From Tenrec ecaudatus (taxonomy: Eukaryota; Chordata; Mammalia; Afrosoricida; Tenrecidae): DNA of 64,000 nucleotides. A model generated the notes under the pieces. The model searched no databases. It had not been told where the DNA came from and saw only the letters and a program-made list of their open reading frames with translations. The stretch lies in assembly GCF_050624435.1 (NCBI RefSeq), contig NC_134534.1, forward strand, positions 61,961,501 through 62,025,500, given 5' to 3'. The stretch's first letter is position 1, and each line of letters begins with the position of its first letter. This document shows positions 47,050 to 58,437 of the stretch, in pieces. Position numbers and translations under genes: made by a program.

Positions 47050-48290
47050 GCGTTTTTTTCTTCAGTTCTTTTAGCTAGATATAAGCAGGGAATGTTTTTC
47101 CTTTTTGGTTTCATAACTTGAGGTCTTTCCTGGTTTCCTTATGATATTTTGTCTTTTTGAGCTGCCCTTTGAGATTTCATACTCAATTCTTTTATTTCAT
47201 CATTTCTGTACTTACTTGTCTTGATTCCTCTACCATAAAGGGTAAGTTTTAGATTCCCTTCTGACATCTACTTTGATCTTTACTTTCCTGGGGTATTTTC
47301 CGTGACCTTTAACATTCTTCATGTATAATGTTCTTTGTGTCATCCTATAGCTTGTCAAGCCTTCCCATTATTAGTTTTCAGTGAGCCAAATCTATTTTTG
47401 AGATGTTCTCAAAATCCAGGTTTTATATGCATATTTTGGCAATCATAAACTTGTTTTAATTTTCTTTCACTTCAACCTGATGAGGAATTGGTGGTCTGTG
47501 ACACTGTCAGCCCCTGGCCTTGTTTTGGCTGCTGAGAGTGAGCTTCTCCATCATCTCTTCACACAGATGTAATCAATTCGAATACTTTGTTCCATCTGGT
47601 GCAGTCCATATGTGTAATTGCTGTTTTGTCTGTTGACAAAAGGGTATGTATTTGCAAGGAAGAAAATGTTAGTGCTGCAAAATTCCATCATGTGAGACCC
47701 AGCTTTGTTTCTACCATCAAGGTCATGTGCCCAACTACTGGTACTTTCTGTTTGTTTTCAACTTTTGCTTTCCAAACACCAATCAATAACTATCAATGCA
47801 TCTTGGTTGCATGTTTGATCAATTTTAGGCCAAAGACATTGGTAGAGTTCTCCCATTTCTTTACCAGTCATCTTTTTGTGACCTTTTGCTTTCTTCACGT
47901 GTGTTGTTCTGGATGCCATCCTGCAGCTTGCCAAGCTTTCTTTCCATCATTGGTGTGTATTGATTGGATTGCATTGAATGCATTTAGGTCTTCTCTAATC
48001 ACAGATAATATTGTACTTCAAGATAGATCTTGAAATCTTCTTTTTGCTGACAAATGCAACCCTATTCCTCTTGAATTGGTCATTCCTGGCATAATACACC
48101 ATATGGTTGTCTGATTTAAAATCGTCAGTCTTAACACCGTTCAGCTTACAATGATTATGAGAGGGATCTTTATATGTTGCATTACATTTTTTATAACTTC
48201 CAATTTTCCTAGATTCAGACTGTGTACATTGTACATTCTGATTAATAATGAATGTCTGCAGCTGTTTCATCCCATACAATCCCATTATCT
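47050..48290 (-). mobile_element. RTE fragment, endonuclease to RT start, minus strand
   Basis: Antisense words in family order are 'ttttgagctgccctttgaga', 'tcccttctgacatctacttt', 'gagccaaatctatttttgag', 'cagcccctggccttgttttg', 'ccatctggtgcagtccatat', 'tatcaatgcatcttggttgc', 'cttcaagatagatcttgaaa' and 'ttttcctagattcagactgt'. A segment at 47,305-47,385 is repeated in diverged form at 47,890-47,970. Confidence 0.87.
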
Positions 48291-48655
48291 AAACTTAAGT
48301 AACACTACCAGATGGTGATACAATTCATGTGAGCTTTTAATTGGAAGAATGGGAAGACGTTCACAATGATTCTCCTACAAACCCCTTTCTGGAGCCTTCC
48401 CAGTGGGGGTGGTGTGGGGGGATTAATGCTTTTGAAGAATAGACGTACGCACTCTCATCACATTTTGGGAAACTCATATAGCAAAGTCCTTTGTATAAGA
48501 CAATCAGGATTGTGACAGACTAAATAAATAGAATATAACATAATTTTTAAAAGCAGAACATAATGATATACATTACTCACTAATTATTAAGCAATTATAA
48601 AAGTATATATCATGGGGAATAAAGTAATTCAACTGCCTTAAATTATCAAATGTAT
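48291..48655. other. Unassigned non-coding DNA
   Basis: Nothing recognised. Confidence 0.35.
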
Positions 48656-48659
48656 AGGA

Positions 48660-49140
48660 AATTCATTTAAGCAAGTATTGATTGTGCATCTACTATATGC
48701 TAGCTAGATACTGAGCTAAGTGATTGGGATAAAAATTAGAAAGATCAACTTTCTCCCCTAAAGGAGCTTATATACTTGTTGGTGACATAAAACTCTTACT
48801 AGTCAACAACTATGTACATTAATTCATGATAAGAAAACTATAGAAATAGGGGACAGATGGGGAAATTAATAAAAAAGCATAATGTAGGGTAATTTAGATA
48901 AGATGATCAAGGAAGTCATATTTGAATATATAATATTTTAAAGCCCACATAGAAAGGGGCAGGTAAAAATGATGTTCCATAAGGCAGAAAGTTGCCTCGT
49001 GTTGTTTAGAAAAGAAATAGCATACCAGAATTGGGGGATTATGAACATCCAGAAAAAGAAAAGTATATGATGATATTGTAAAGGTAGCAAATGGTGAAAA
49101 CATGCTAGGCTACATGAATATTATTATGGTCTGGATTAAG
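48660..49140 (-). mobile_element. L2 LINE 3' fragment
   Basis: Antisense L2 end: 'gtgcatctactatatgctag', 'actgagctaagtgattggga', 'ctaaaggagcttatatactt', then 'cataaggcagaaagttgc'. 49,360-49,600 may be its continuation after the AfroSINE. Confidence 0.65.
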
Positions 49141-49144
49141 GTGG

Positions 49145-49350
49145 CAATAGAGAGTGAGGAATTCTGTTGGCAGAATCATCACCCCTTTTGATTTACAAGG
49201 TCTCTAGTTAGAAACCAGCAGGTGCTCCATGGAAAGATGGGACTTTCAACTCCTGTAAACGGTTAACAGGCTTGGAAACACACAGGGGCAGTTTTGTCCT
49301 GTTGTATAGGGTCACAGTGAGTCAGCATTGACTCGATGGTAGTGAGCTTT
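49145..49350 (+). mobile_element. AfroSINE
   Basis: Sense copy: 'ctgttggcagaatcatcacc', 'ctagttagaaaccagcaggt', 'aaacggttaacaggcttgga', 'ggggcagttttgtcctgttg' and 'gtcagcattgactcgatggt'. Confidence 0.88.
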
Positions 49351-50260
49351 TTTTTTGAGAGAGAGAGAGATTAAATAAATTTTCAAATGTATTTTGGAGG
49401 TAGTAGAGGCAAGTTCTTCCAATATGTAAAATATAAGAATGGATTTACAGGAAACAAGAAAAAGTCTTCTCCAAAATATGTGAATTGAGTAAATCTTAAA
49501 AGAAAGTTGATGTCCATAACAGACGGCACCCTTAGACAAAGATGTAGAGTAAACAGATGAGGATACACATGAAGGCTTGAATTTCTGAGGGGAGGGTGAG
49601 AGATTTATTTATTTTTTAATCATTTTATTGGGGGCTTATGCAATCACAATCTATACAAACATCCATTGTGTCAAGCACATATGTACATTTGTTGCCATCA
49701 TCATTCTCAAAACATTTGCCTTCTACTTAAGCCCTTAATATCGGCTGCTCATTTTCCCCCTCCCTCCCCACTTAACCTTCCTTCATAAACCCTTCATAAT
49801 TCATAAATTATTATTATTTTGGCATATGTTACACTGTTCGACGTCTCCCCCACACTCTTCTCTGCTGTCCATCCCCCAGGGAGGAGGCTATACATAGATT
49901 CTTGTAATCGGTTCCCCCTTTCTAACCTACATTCCCTCCACCCTCCAGGCATTGCCACTCTCACCACTGGTCCTGAAGGAGTCATCTGTCCTGGATTCCC
50001 TGTGTTTCCAGTTGCTATCTGTACTTATGTACATCCTCTGGTCTAGCCAGATTTGTAAGGTAGAATTGGGATCATGATAGTGGGGGGCGGGGTGAGGGGG
50101 GGAAGGAAGCATTTAAGAACTAGAGGAAAGTTATATGTTTCATCATTGCTACCCTGCACCTGACTGGCTCATCTCTTCCCCACAACCCTTCAGTAAGGGG
50201 ATGTCCAGTTGCCTACCAATGGGCTTTGAGTCTCCACTCTGCACTCAACTACACTTAAAA

Positions 50261-50760
50261 TGATATGATTTTTTTGTACTTTGATGCTTGATACTTGATC
50301 CCTTCGACAGCTAGTGGTCACACAGACTGGTGTGCTTCTTCCATGTGAACTTTGTTGCTGCTGAGCTCAATGGTCACTTATTTATCTTCAAGCTTTTAAG
50401 ACCCCCACTCACTATATCTTTCGACAGCCAAGTGCCATCAGTTTTCTTCACCACATTTGCTTATGCACACCTTTGCCTTCAGTGATCATATCAGGAAGGT
50501 GGGCACCCACTGATATGATTTTTAGTTCTTTTATATCTGATAACTGGTTGCTTCTACATCCCATGGTCAGACAGGCTGGTGTGCTTCTACCATGTGGGCT
50601 TTGATGCTTCCCAGCTAGATGGCCGCTTATTTATCTGCAAGCCTTTAAGACCACAGATGCTATACCTTTCAATAGCCGGGCACCATCAGCTTTCTTCACC
50701 ACGTTAGCTTATGCACACATTTTTCTTCAGCAATCGTGTCAGGAAGGTGTGCATCCTGGA
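50261..50760 (-). repeat. 250-bp tandem duplication in L1 3'UTR
   Basis: Units 50,261-50,510 and 50,511-50,760 both start 'tgatatgatttt' and share 'agactggtgtgcttcttcca'-type text, 'cttatttatct', 'cagctttcttcacca'-type text and 'tcaggaaggt' at a 250-base offset. The units are clearly diverged. The copy at 5.87-7.16 kb has one unit only. Confidence 0.88.
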
Positions 50761-52188
50761 ATGCCAATTTAATAGAACAATGTGCTTTTGAATTGAGTAA
50801 GTACTTGAGTGGAGGTCCAATGTCCATCTGCTGCCTTCATACTAAACCTATAAATATATGTACATAGATCTGTTTCCCCACCCTCTTATATAAATATATT
50901 TACATACATACAGTCTAGTCTTTAGACCGCTATAAATACCCTTTGTCACCTAGTTCTTTCCTCTATTTCCTTTTACTTTCATCTTGTCCCACTATCATGC
51001 TCAGCCTTCATTTGGGTTTCAGTAACTTCTCTTGATTAAATTGCCATTGCTGAATCCATAACAGGTCTCTCACACCCACCTTGCCACTGGTTTTGGATTC
51101 ATTGTTGCTCCCCTGTCCCTGGGTTGATGAGCACCATCTCTTTACCCCCCACCTCCCCTTTTCCCATGCCTCCCTGGAACCATTGGTACCATTGTTTTTT
51201 CCTCTAAACTATTCTTCCAGTCTATCTTATCTAGATAAATCTGTAGAGATAATAATATGCACATAAAAATCAATCCATAGCAAGATAGGCGATGAATGAG
51301 AACACAGTGATAACAACATAAAAAGAAAACCAATTTCTCATAGAAGAATAAATCAATTAAAAGAAAAAAAAGAGAAAAACCTGTAAATAGATCAAGGTCT
51401 GAGTTTTGATATCTAGGCATGTCCTTCAGTCAGGTCCGATGGGGTACCATGCTCTGGCCCCAGAGTCTGTCCTTTATACTCCCTCAGGGGCTCCCTGCTC
51501 TGCTCCCATGGTTGCTCTGCTGCCCGCCTGTAGTGGTTTGCTTCGGTGTCACAGGGTCAGTCTGGTCCAGTCCTGACACTGAGTCTCCAGTGTTGTCCTC
51601 ATTAGGGCTCTGGGCCAGCAAGGGATGGCATGCCTCTTAGTGGGATCAGCCATATGGTCTACTCTGTGCATTGGCTGTTCAGAGCAGGGATATAGTATAT
51701 AGTTCTCCAGGCCTGGTGGGCCAGGATGTGCTCCACTTTCTCTTCCTCCCCGTTCATTTGCTCCCATTTTCTCTTATCAGACATGCCCCTCTCCCCTAGC
51801 TGAAGCTTCAGTGCAGTCCTCTAAAGTAAATTCTTCTGGGGTGAGGGGAAGTTGTCCACATAACTGGTATGGGGGCCGAGCCGTCAGGCCCCTCCACTGG
51901 CTCCCCACTCCTTGCCGGCACACTGCATTCATCTGGCACTGGCTTTAAGTCTGGTCCCTCTTTCCCTGTGGAGATACAAACAATACCTCCCCTTGGGTGT
52001 ATCAATGCCCTATTCCCCAACCACACATCTTTTCCCCCCTTTCCTCACTCCCTGTCCCCTTTTTAGTTGGCTACCATATGTACCCCTGGATTTGCTCTGG
52101 CCCCTGCCATACTACCAGGACCTCACCCCTGCAGTGTATATATACAGTAGCTGTTTCCCTGTGTCCCTTTTGCATTTACTTTTCTGTT

Positions 52189-52191
<3 letters not shown>

Positions 52192-52256
<65 letters not shown>
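52192..52256. repeat. (AT)n microsatellite at the L1 ORF2/3'UTR border
   Basis: About 65 bases of alternating AT, immediately downstream (in L1 sense) of the ORF2 end. Confidence 0.95.
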
Positions 52257-52260
<4 letters not shown>

Positions 52261-52289
52261 ATATAAAGTTACCTCAGCGGACTCATGTT

Positions 52290-54100
52290 GTACTTGTCCT
52301 TCTGTGCTTAGTTTACTTCACTTAGCATAATTTTCTCCAGTTCTTCCCATGCGGAGATATGCTTCATGCGTTCATCACTGCTTTTTAGCAATGCATAGTA
52401 CTCCATTGTATGTATGTACCACAGTTTTTTAATCCATTTGATGGTTGATGGAAATTTGGGTTGTTTCTAACTCCTTGCAATTATGAACTGTGCCGCAATG
52501 AGCATTGGAGCACAGATGTCTGGCCATGGTTTGTTTCTTGCCTCTTCTGGGTATATGCTCCATAGAGGGATTGCTGGGTCCCATGGTTGCTCAATTTCCA
52601 TCTGTTTTAGAAATTGCCAAATGAATTTTCATAGTGGCTGTACATACCTGCAGGCCCACCATCAGTGGATGAGAGTTTCTATCTCACCACAGCCCCTCCA
52701 ACACTTTTTGCTTTCTGATTTTTTTAATTGGGCTATCTTTGAGGGTGTTAGGTGGTATCTCATAATTGTTTTGATTTGAATTTCTCTTATGGCTAATCAT
52801 CAGGAACATATTCTTATATGTTTATTGACCATTTCGATTTCAGACTCTGTGAAACTTCTGTTCAGGTCCTTTGCCCACCTCCTCGGTAGGCAATTAGTTT
52901 TTCTCTTATTGTAAACTTGCAAAGTATTGTAGATTTTAATAATAAGGCCTATGTCTGATGTGTCATTGCTAATGATGTTTTCCCAGTCGGTGGACTCTCT
53001 TATTACTGCCTTGTTGAATTATTTCGATGTACACAGGTGTCTTATCTTCTGTATATCCCACTTGTCTATTTGTGACTCCTCTGTATTTGTATCCTTCCTT
53101 ATTTCTGATAGTCTATGTATTCCCTATGCCAAGATTCTCAGGTTTGTCCCTATCTCAAGGTCTGTGATCCACCTTGAGTTTATTTTTGTGCATGGAGTGA
53201 GGTAAGGGTCGTGTTTCATTTTTCTGCAGGTAGATATCCATTTTTTTCCAGCACCATTTACTGAAGATGGCATCTGTCTCCCATTTAATATTTTGGGGGC
53301 CCTTATCAAAGATCAGTTGCCTGTATGCTGATATTTTTATTTCTGTGTCTTCAGCTCTTTTCCATTGGTTTGAATATCTGCCATTATGCCAATACCACAT
53401 TGTTTTGACTACTGTGGCCGTATAGTACATGCTAAAATCAGGTAGAGCAAGCCCTCCCACTTTGTCCTTCTCCTTGAGGAGTTCTCTGCTAATTCTGGGT
53501 TTATTTCCTCTACATATGAAGTTGATCATCTCTTTTTCCAATTCTTTGAAGAAAGATGGTGGTATTTGTTTCGAGATAGCATTGAACTTATATAGTGCTT
53601 TCGGCAGAACGGTCATCTTTAGTATATTGAGTCTGGCAATCCATGAGCATAGGATATTCTTGTATTTGTTGAGGTCACTCTTGATTTTTTATAGTAGTGT
53701 TTTATAATTTTCCTCATATAAATCTTAATTTTTTTAGTCAGGTGTATCCCTAGGTATTTCAATATGTGCTTGGCTTTTGTAAAGGGTACTAACTTTTTAA
53801 TCATCTTGTCTGTGGTCTTTTCTGATGTGTAGAGCAGTCTGATAGATTTGTTTGTTGATTTTGTATCCTGCCACTCTGCCATATCCCTTTATTGCTTCCA
53901 ACACTCCGCTTGTGGAGTTTAAGGGATCTTCAATATATAGAATCATATCGTCTGCAAATAATTATAATTTCACCCCTTTCTTCCCCAGATAAATACCATT
54001 AATATCTTTCCTTTGTCTTATGTTGTTAGCTAGGACCTCCAGTATGATGTTAAATAGGAGTGGGGACAAGGGGTATCCTTGTCTGGTGGGGTAAAAGTGG
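52290..54100 (-). pseudogene. L1 ORF2 remnant (reverse transcriptase and C-terminus)
   Basis: Translation on the minus strand gives a typical L1 ORF2 protein, which nicks DNA and reverse-transcribes L1 RNA. '[19 protein letters not shown]' (from about 54,085 down) is the reverse-transcriptase palm stretch. The catalytic box FADD lies at 53,947-53,958, with a stop just before it. A 153-codon frame (53,155-53,616) matches the region after the catalytic core ('FFKELEKEMINFICRGNKPR', 'GGLALPDFSMYY', 'WYWHNGRYSNQW'). The C-terminal part to about 52,290 continues in other frames. Endonuclease and N-terminal parts are missing, and several stops and shifts break it. It is non-functional. Confidence 0.9.
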
Positions 54101-54555
54101 TTTAAATACTGACAGAGAAAAGCAACACAGAAAGTGATCAAGAGGAGCAACAAACTCTGAGCAGACCAACAACCCTCCAGCAGCCAGCTCCTCCTGCAGC
54201 TCATAACGGATCCTGGAACACCAGCACATAGGAGAGGTGTGCCAACGCCATGCTTCTTATATATGCTGGGTAAACAGAAGAATAACTGGGATTCAATCAG
54301 GTCACTGAAAAGACTGGTGCACCCTTGCCTCCATACTAACAGGGCAGCATGTATGTGCACTCTGAAGGTAGAAGAGGGAGAAGTGGGCTAAGGGATAGCT
54401 TGATGGGACTGCCATACAATGTAGGACGTAAACACAAGAGATATAGAATCATATCAGGTTTCCCATATGCTCAGACCCCAAAAGGGAACAGGCCCATAGG
54501 ATCATGCTCGGACCTGTGTAGATGGAGGTCATCCCACTTTCCACAGTGGTTTCCA
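54101..54555. other. Orphan segment between two opposite L1s
   Basis: About 455 bp that fits neither flanking L1 as far as I can read. It contains no recognised repeat. The minus-strand 132-codon frame at 53,962-54,360 starts here but is coding only in its L1 part. Confidence 0.4.
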
Positions 54556-54559
54556 AAGT

Positions 54560-55584
54560 CTAATGATTTTTAAAATCACAATCCATTTTCTCATAATACA
54601 ATGCTAGAAAATTAGAAATCAACAATAGAAAATTCAAGGCAAAAACTCAAATACATGGAAATTGAACAACACTTATTAAAAACTAGTTGGTAATTGAAGA
54701 AATAAGGACTACAAATTTAGAATTCTTTGACGCAAACAAGAATGGAAACACAATAGAGGAAAACCTTCGGGACACAGCAAAAGCAATACATAAAAAAATT
54801 ACAGCAATAAATTCACACACCTAAAAAGAAAATAAGAACACAATTCAACATACTAACCTGGCCTCTTCAAGAATTAGAACAAGGGAAATACATAAGTCTT
54901 TAGTCACCAGAAGGAAATAAATAAGAGCAGAAAAGAAATTAATGAATCAAAACCAGAAAATAATAGAAAAAAGTCAATAAGACAGAAAGTTTGTTGCTTG
55001 AAAGGATTAACAAAATTGACAAATCACTGGAAAATTTAACAAAGGAAAAGAAGTAGAAGAATCAAGTGACAAAAGTAAGATGAAAAGGGCAATATCACAA
55101 CAGAACCAATTGACATAAAGAATATAATATCACAGTACTATAAAGGTCTGTATTCCAACAAATAGGAATGGGCAGATTTCTAGAACAAATGAGCAATCAA
55201 AATTAACTTTGACTGATATGAAAAAGTTCAATAGACCAACAAAAAGGAAGAAATATATAAGATTATTAAAAATCTAGTCTATCAACAGCCCCCCCTAAAA
55301 AATATCCAGGATGACTTCATCAGTACCAAGCATTCAGAGTTGACACTAATTATACACAAATATTCCAAAATATAGACTCCAAAACTAATTTCATGAAATG
55401 GACATAACCCCGATGCCCAAAACAGACAAGGCATTACCAGAAGAGAAAAATATAGACTATAAGCCTTTATGAACATATATGCAAATGTTCTCAGCAAAAT
55501 TCTACCCAAAAGAATCCAACAAAATATCATAAAAAACAAAATCATAGTGATCCAGTGGGTTTTATATCAGATATGAAAGGATGG
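54560..55584 (+). mobile_element. L1 LINE ORF2, plus strand (segment 1)
   Basis: Sense L1 ORF2 text: 'aaattagaaatcaacaatag', 'caaatacatggaaattgaac', 'gggacacagcaaaagcaat', 'ggaaatgggcagatttct'-like text at 55,170 and 'caaaattctacccaaaagaa'. It is interrupted by LTR D. Many stops make it an old copy. Confidence 0.85.
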
Positions 55585-56091
55585 TGTGTTAGTCTGGGTG
55601 GACTAGAGAAACAAATTAATAAACACTCATGTGTATAAGGAAGCTTTATGTAAAGAATAATTGTACATTAAGAAAACATCCCAGGTCAGTCTAGGATAAA
55701 GTCCATAAGTCCGATATTAACCCAGATGTCTGATACCAATCTAGAAAGTCCTCTTCAGACTCACGAAACACATGCAATGATGTCGAATGCAGAAAGATCA
55801 CAGGCTATTGGGTGGGAAGTCTTGTGGAGTTAGTGGTGTTGCAAGCATCTCAGCACTGGCAGTGGTCTTCATGTGGCTTCTCCAGCTCTGAAGCTCTTGC
55901 TGTCATTAGCCTGTCTCCAGGAGGCTTGTCAACAAGAAAGTCTCCTACGGAGTATCTGTCCCACTTCCAATGAGCTATTTATCTCCTTTGAACCTCCAAA
56001 TGAGGTCATCATGCTGTAACCTGATTGACAGGTTAAATTCCACCCCTTCACTCATAAGTCTCAAATTGACAAGATTATGTAACTAACCACA
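55585..56091 (-). mobile_element. Solo LTR, family 1 (copy D)
   Basis: About 507 bp. The plus strand starts 'tgtgttagtctgggtggact' and ends 'tatgtaactaaccaca'. The flanks gatgg/gctag are a decayed 5-bp duplication (3 of 5 match). L1 text ('gaaaggatgg' and 'ttcaaaattagaaaaacaat') is continuous across it. Confidence 0.82.
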
Positions 56092-56301
56092 GCTAGTTCA
56101 AAATTAGAAAAACAATCAACATAACCCACCATATAATTAAAACCATTTATAAAGAAAGAACATTTGACACACATTCCTGATAAAAACTCTAGGCAAAATC
56201 TATAGAATTGAAATTCTTCAATGTAATAAAGACTATATATGCACAACCAATGGCTAACATCTAATTTAATGAGGTAAAACTGTATGCAAACATTCTCCTT
56301 A
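56092..56301 (+). mobile_element. L1 ORF2, plus strand (segment 2)
   Basis: 210 bp of L1 between LTRs D and E: 'caatcaacataacccaccat', 'aatgtaataaagactatata' and 'gcaaacattctcctta'. Confidence 0.85.
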
Positions 56302-56810
56302 TGTGGTAGTCTGGGTTAATTAGAGAAACAAATCCAGTGACACTTACATGTGTATAAGAGAACTTTATATCAAAGAGCAAGTATATATTGAGAAACCATC
56401 CTAGCCCGTCCAGATCAAGCCCATAAATCTGATATTAGCCCATATATCTGATACTAGTCCATACATTCCTCTTTAAACTCATGCAGCTCATGAAATGATG
56501 CTGAATGCAGGAAGATCAGAGGCCACTGGTGGATCCAGTGGTACTGGAAGCAACTCAGCCCTAGTGCGGGTCTCCACATGGCTCCTCCAGCTCCAGGGCT
56601 CTGGCAACCAGCAGCATGACTCCATATGGCTTGTCAACAGAAATGTGTGACAGAGAGAGAGAGTGGTCCAACTCCACAGAGAAAGACAGGAGTTCCCAGA
56701 ATCCTCAGCAGAAGACCATGCCCACACAGAGGAATCATTGGCTATGATCTGATTGACAGGCTAGACTCCACCCCTTCACTCAAGTTAACAGGTGTTATAT
56801 AACTGCCACA
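56302..56810 (-). mobile_element. Solo LTR, family 1 (copy E)
   Basis: About 509 bp. The plus strand starts 'tgtggtagtctgggttaatt' and ends 'tatataactgccaca'. It is flanked by cctta/ccttg, a clear 5-bp duplication with one mismatch. The L1 resumes at once ('gaactggaaccagacaaaaa'). Confidence 0.88.
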
Positions 56811-58437
56811 CCTTGTGAACTGGAACCAGACAAAAATGTCCTTTATCATCACTTTTATTCAATAATGTGCTGGAAGTCTTAGCTATAGCGATTAGAAATC
56901 TAAAAGAAATCAAAGGTATCCAAATTGGCAAGGAAGAAATAAACTTTCTCTATTTTCAGATGACATGATTCCATACGTAGAAAACGTCAAAGATTCAACA
57001 ACAAAATTGTTGGAAAAATGAGGCATTATGGCATGGTACAAGATTAACCTACAAATTTCTGTAAGAATCCTACATACAATGAACAGAACTCTGAAAAGGA
57101 CATCAAGAAAACAATACCATGTATAATATCCAACAAAAGATGAAACACTGAAGAATGAATCTAACTAGATAAACAAAAGAAAATTATATTAGAAACCAAG
57201 ATACCTACATAAATGGAAGATTTCTCAGTATTCATGGATAGTAAGAGTTATCATTATAAAAATATTAATATTATCCCACCCCAAAGAAGCCCCTCCAAAC
57301 GCATTGTTGATTCCGAACAATAATTACTCTATAGTATCCTATAAATGTAATACAATTCTGATTCAGATCCCAGCATCATTTGGAAAGAAATGAAGAAACT
57401 AGTCATGAATTGTATATGTAAAGCAAAGAGAGCCAGAATAATCAAAGCACTACTAAAGAACAACCTAGAAGGTTTTTCTCCTCCTTACTTCGAGACTTAA
57501 TGCAAAGTCATGATAGCTAAAACAGCCTAATTCCTATTCAATACGTAGACCAATGGAGCAGAACAGAGAACCCAGAAATAAGTCCATCCACTTAGAGACA
57601 ACTAATTTTTCAAAAAGAGCTAAAATATCTGAAATGGGAAAATACAATTTCTTCAACAAACAATGCTGACCAAAAGTGATGTTTATTTGAAGAAGAAAGA
57701 AATAGGACACCATCCTCACTTTATATACAAAAATGAACAGAAGATTAGCTAAATGGAAACCTAGAATTCTAAAGATCTTCAATAAAAAAATAGGTACACA
57801 TTTAAAGGTTTTAACACATGGCTTACATACACTCTCAAACCTAATGAGAAACACAGAGCAGAACACAAAAGAGAGGACTGATAGTTCCTAAAATCAAAGA
57901 CACTAAAGTGCATCAAAAGATTCCATCAAAAGAGTAGAGAACCCACTGGGTGTGGCAATGATACATCAGACAAAGGACTTATCTCTAAAATATACTTAAA
58001 ACAACAACAACAACAGCAAACTATCACATCTTAAACAGAAAAAAATGGAACAACCAAATTAAAAAATGAGAAAAGGATATAGCTTATCAAATAAGACATC
58101 CTGGCATATGAAAGAAAATATGAAGCCAAGAAACCTATGAAGAAAATCTTGGTATCGTTAGTCATCTGAGAGTTGCATTGAAAAACAATGATGACATACT
58201 ACCTCATAACAGTATTGATAGCAAAGTTAAAAATAATAAATAAGAAACCCAATCCCAGAAATTAAGTAAAAGTGGAATGATGTGGAGAGATTGGAGCCCT
58301 CATGCTCTGCTGATCAGACTACAAAGCTGTGCAGCCACTGCGGAACACAGTATGGCACGTTCGTAAACAAGTGGAACTAGAAACAACATGTGACTCAGCA
58401 GTCCCTCTACGGAGTACATACCCTAACGAAATGTGTC
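56811..58437 (+). mobile_element. L1 ORF2, plus strand (segment 3)
   Basis: Sense L1 ORF2 continues: 'tcctttatcatcacttttat', 'ttttcagatgacatgattcc' (the reverse-transcriptase F-x-D-D box), 'attcctattcaatacgtaga', 'agagttgcattgaaaaacaa' and 'gggagccctcatgctctg'-like text at 58,293. It ends at the 120-bp insertion. Confidence 0.87.

Larger units (their letters stand above)
49610..54100 (-). mobile_element. L1 LINE, 5'-truncated, with a very long 3'UTR
   Basis: Minus-strand L1. From its 5' break near 54,100 it covers the reverse-transcriptase C-terminal part, the rest of ORF2 (to about 52,280) and about 2.6 kb of 3'UTR ending in a T-rich start at 49,610 (antisense poly(A), preceded by an 'aataaaatg' signal). 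Order on the plus strand: 3' terminus, C-rich block, 250-bp tandem duplication (50,261-50,760), A/T-rich block, GC-richer block (51,420-52,170), (AT)n and ORF2. Human L1 3'UTRs are about 0.5 kb. No flanking target duplication was found. Confidence 0.85.

Noticed and set aside
51912-52325. 137-codon frame with a run of Tyr-Ile repeats
   Set aside because: The Y-I run is a translated (AT)n microsatellite in the L1 3'UTR, and the frame is antisense to the L1.
53962-54360. 132-codon minus-strand frame as a separate gene
   Set aside because: Only its C-terminal third is coding, and that part is L1 reverse transcriptase; the N-terminal part is orphan sequence.
55585-56810. A provirus bounded by two LTRs
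   Set aside because: The spacer is only 210 bp of L1, and each LTR has its own flanking repeat.
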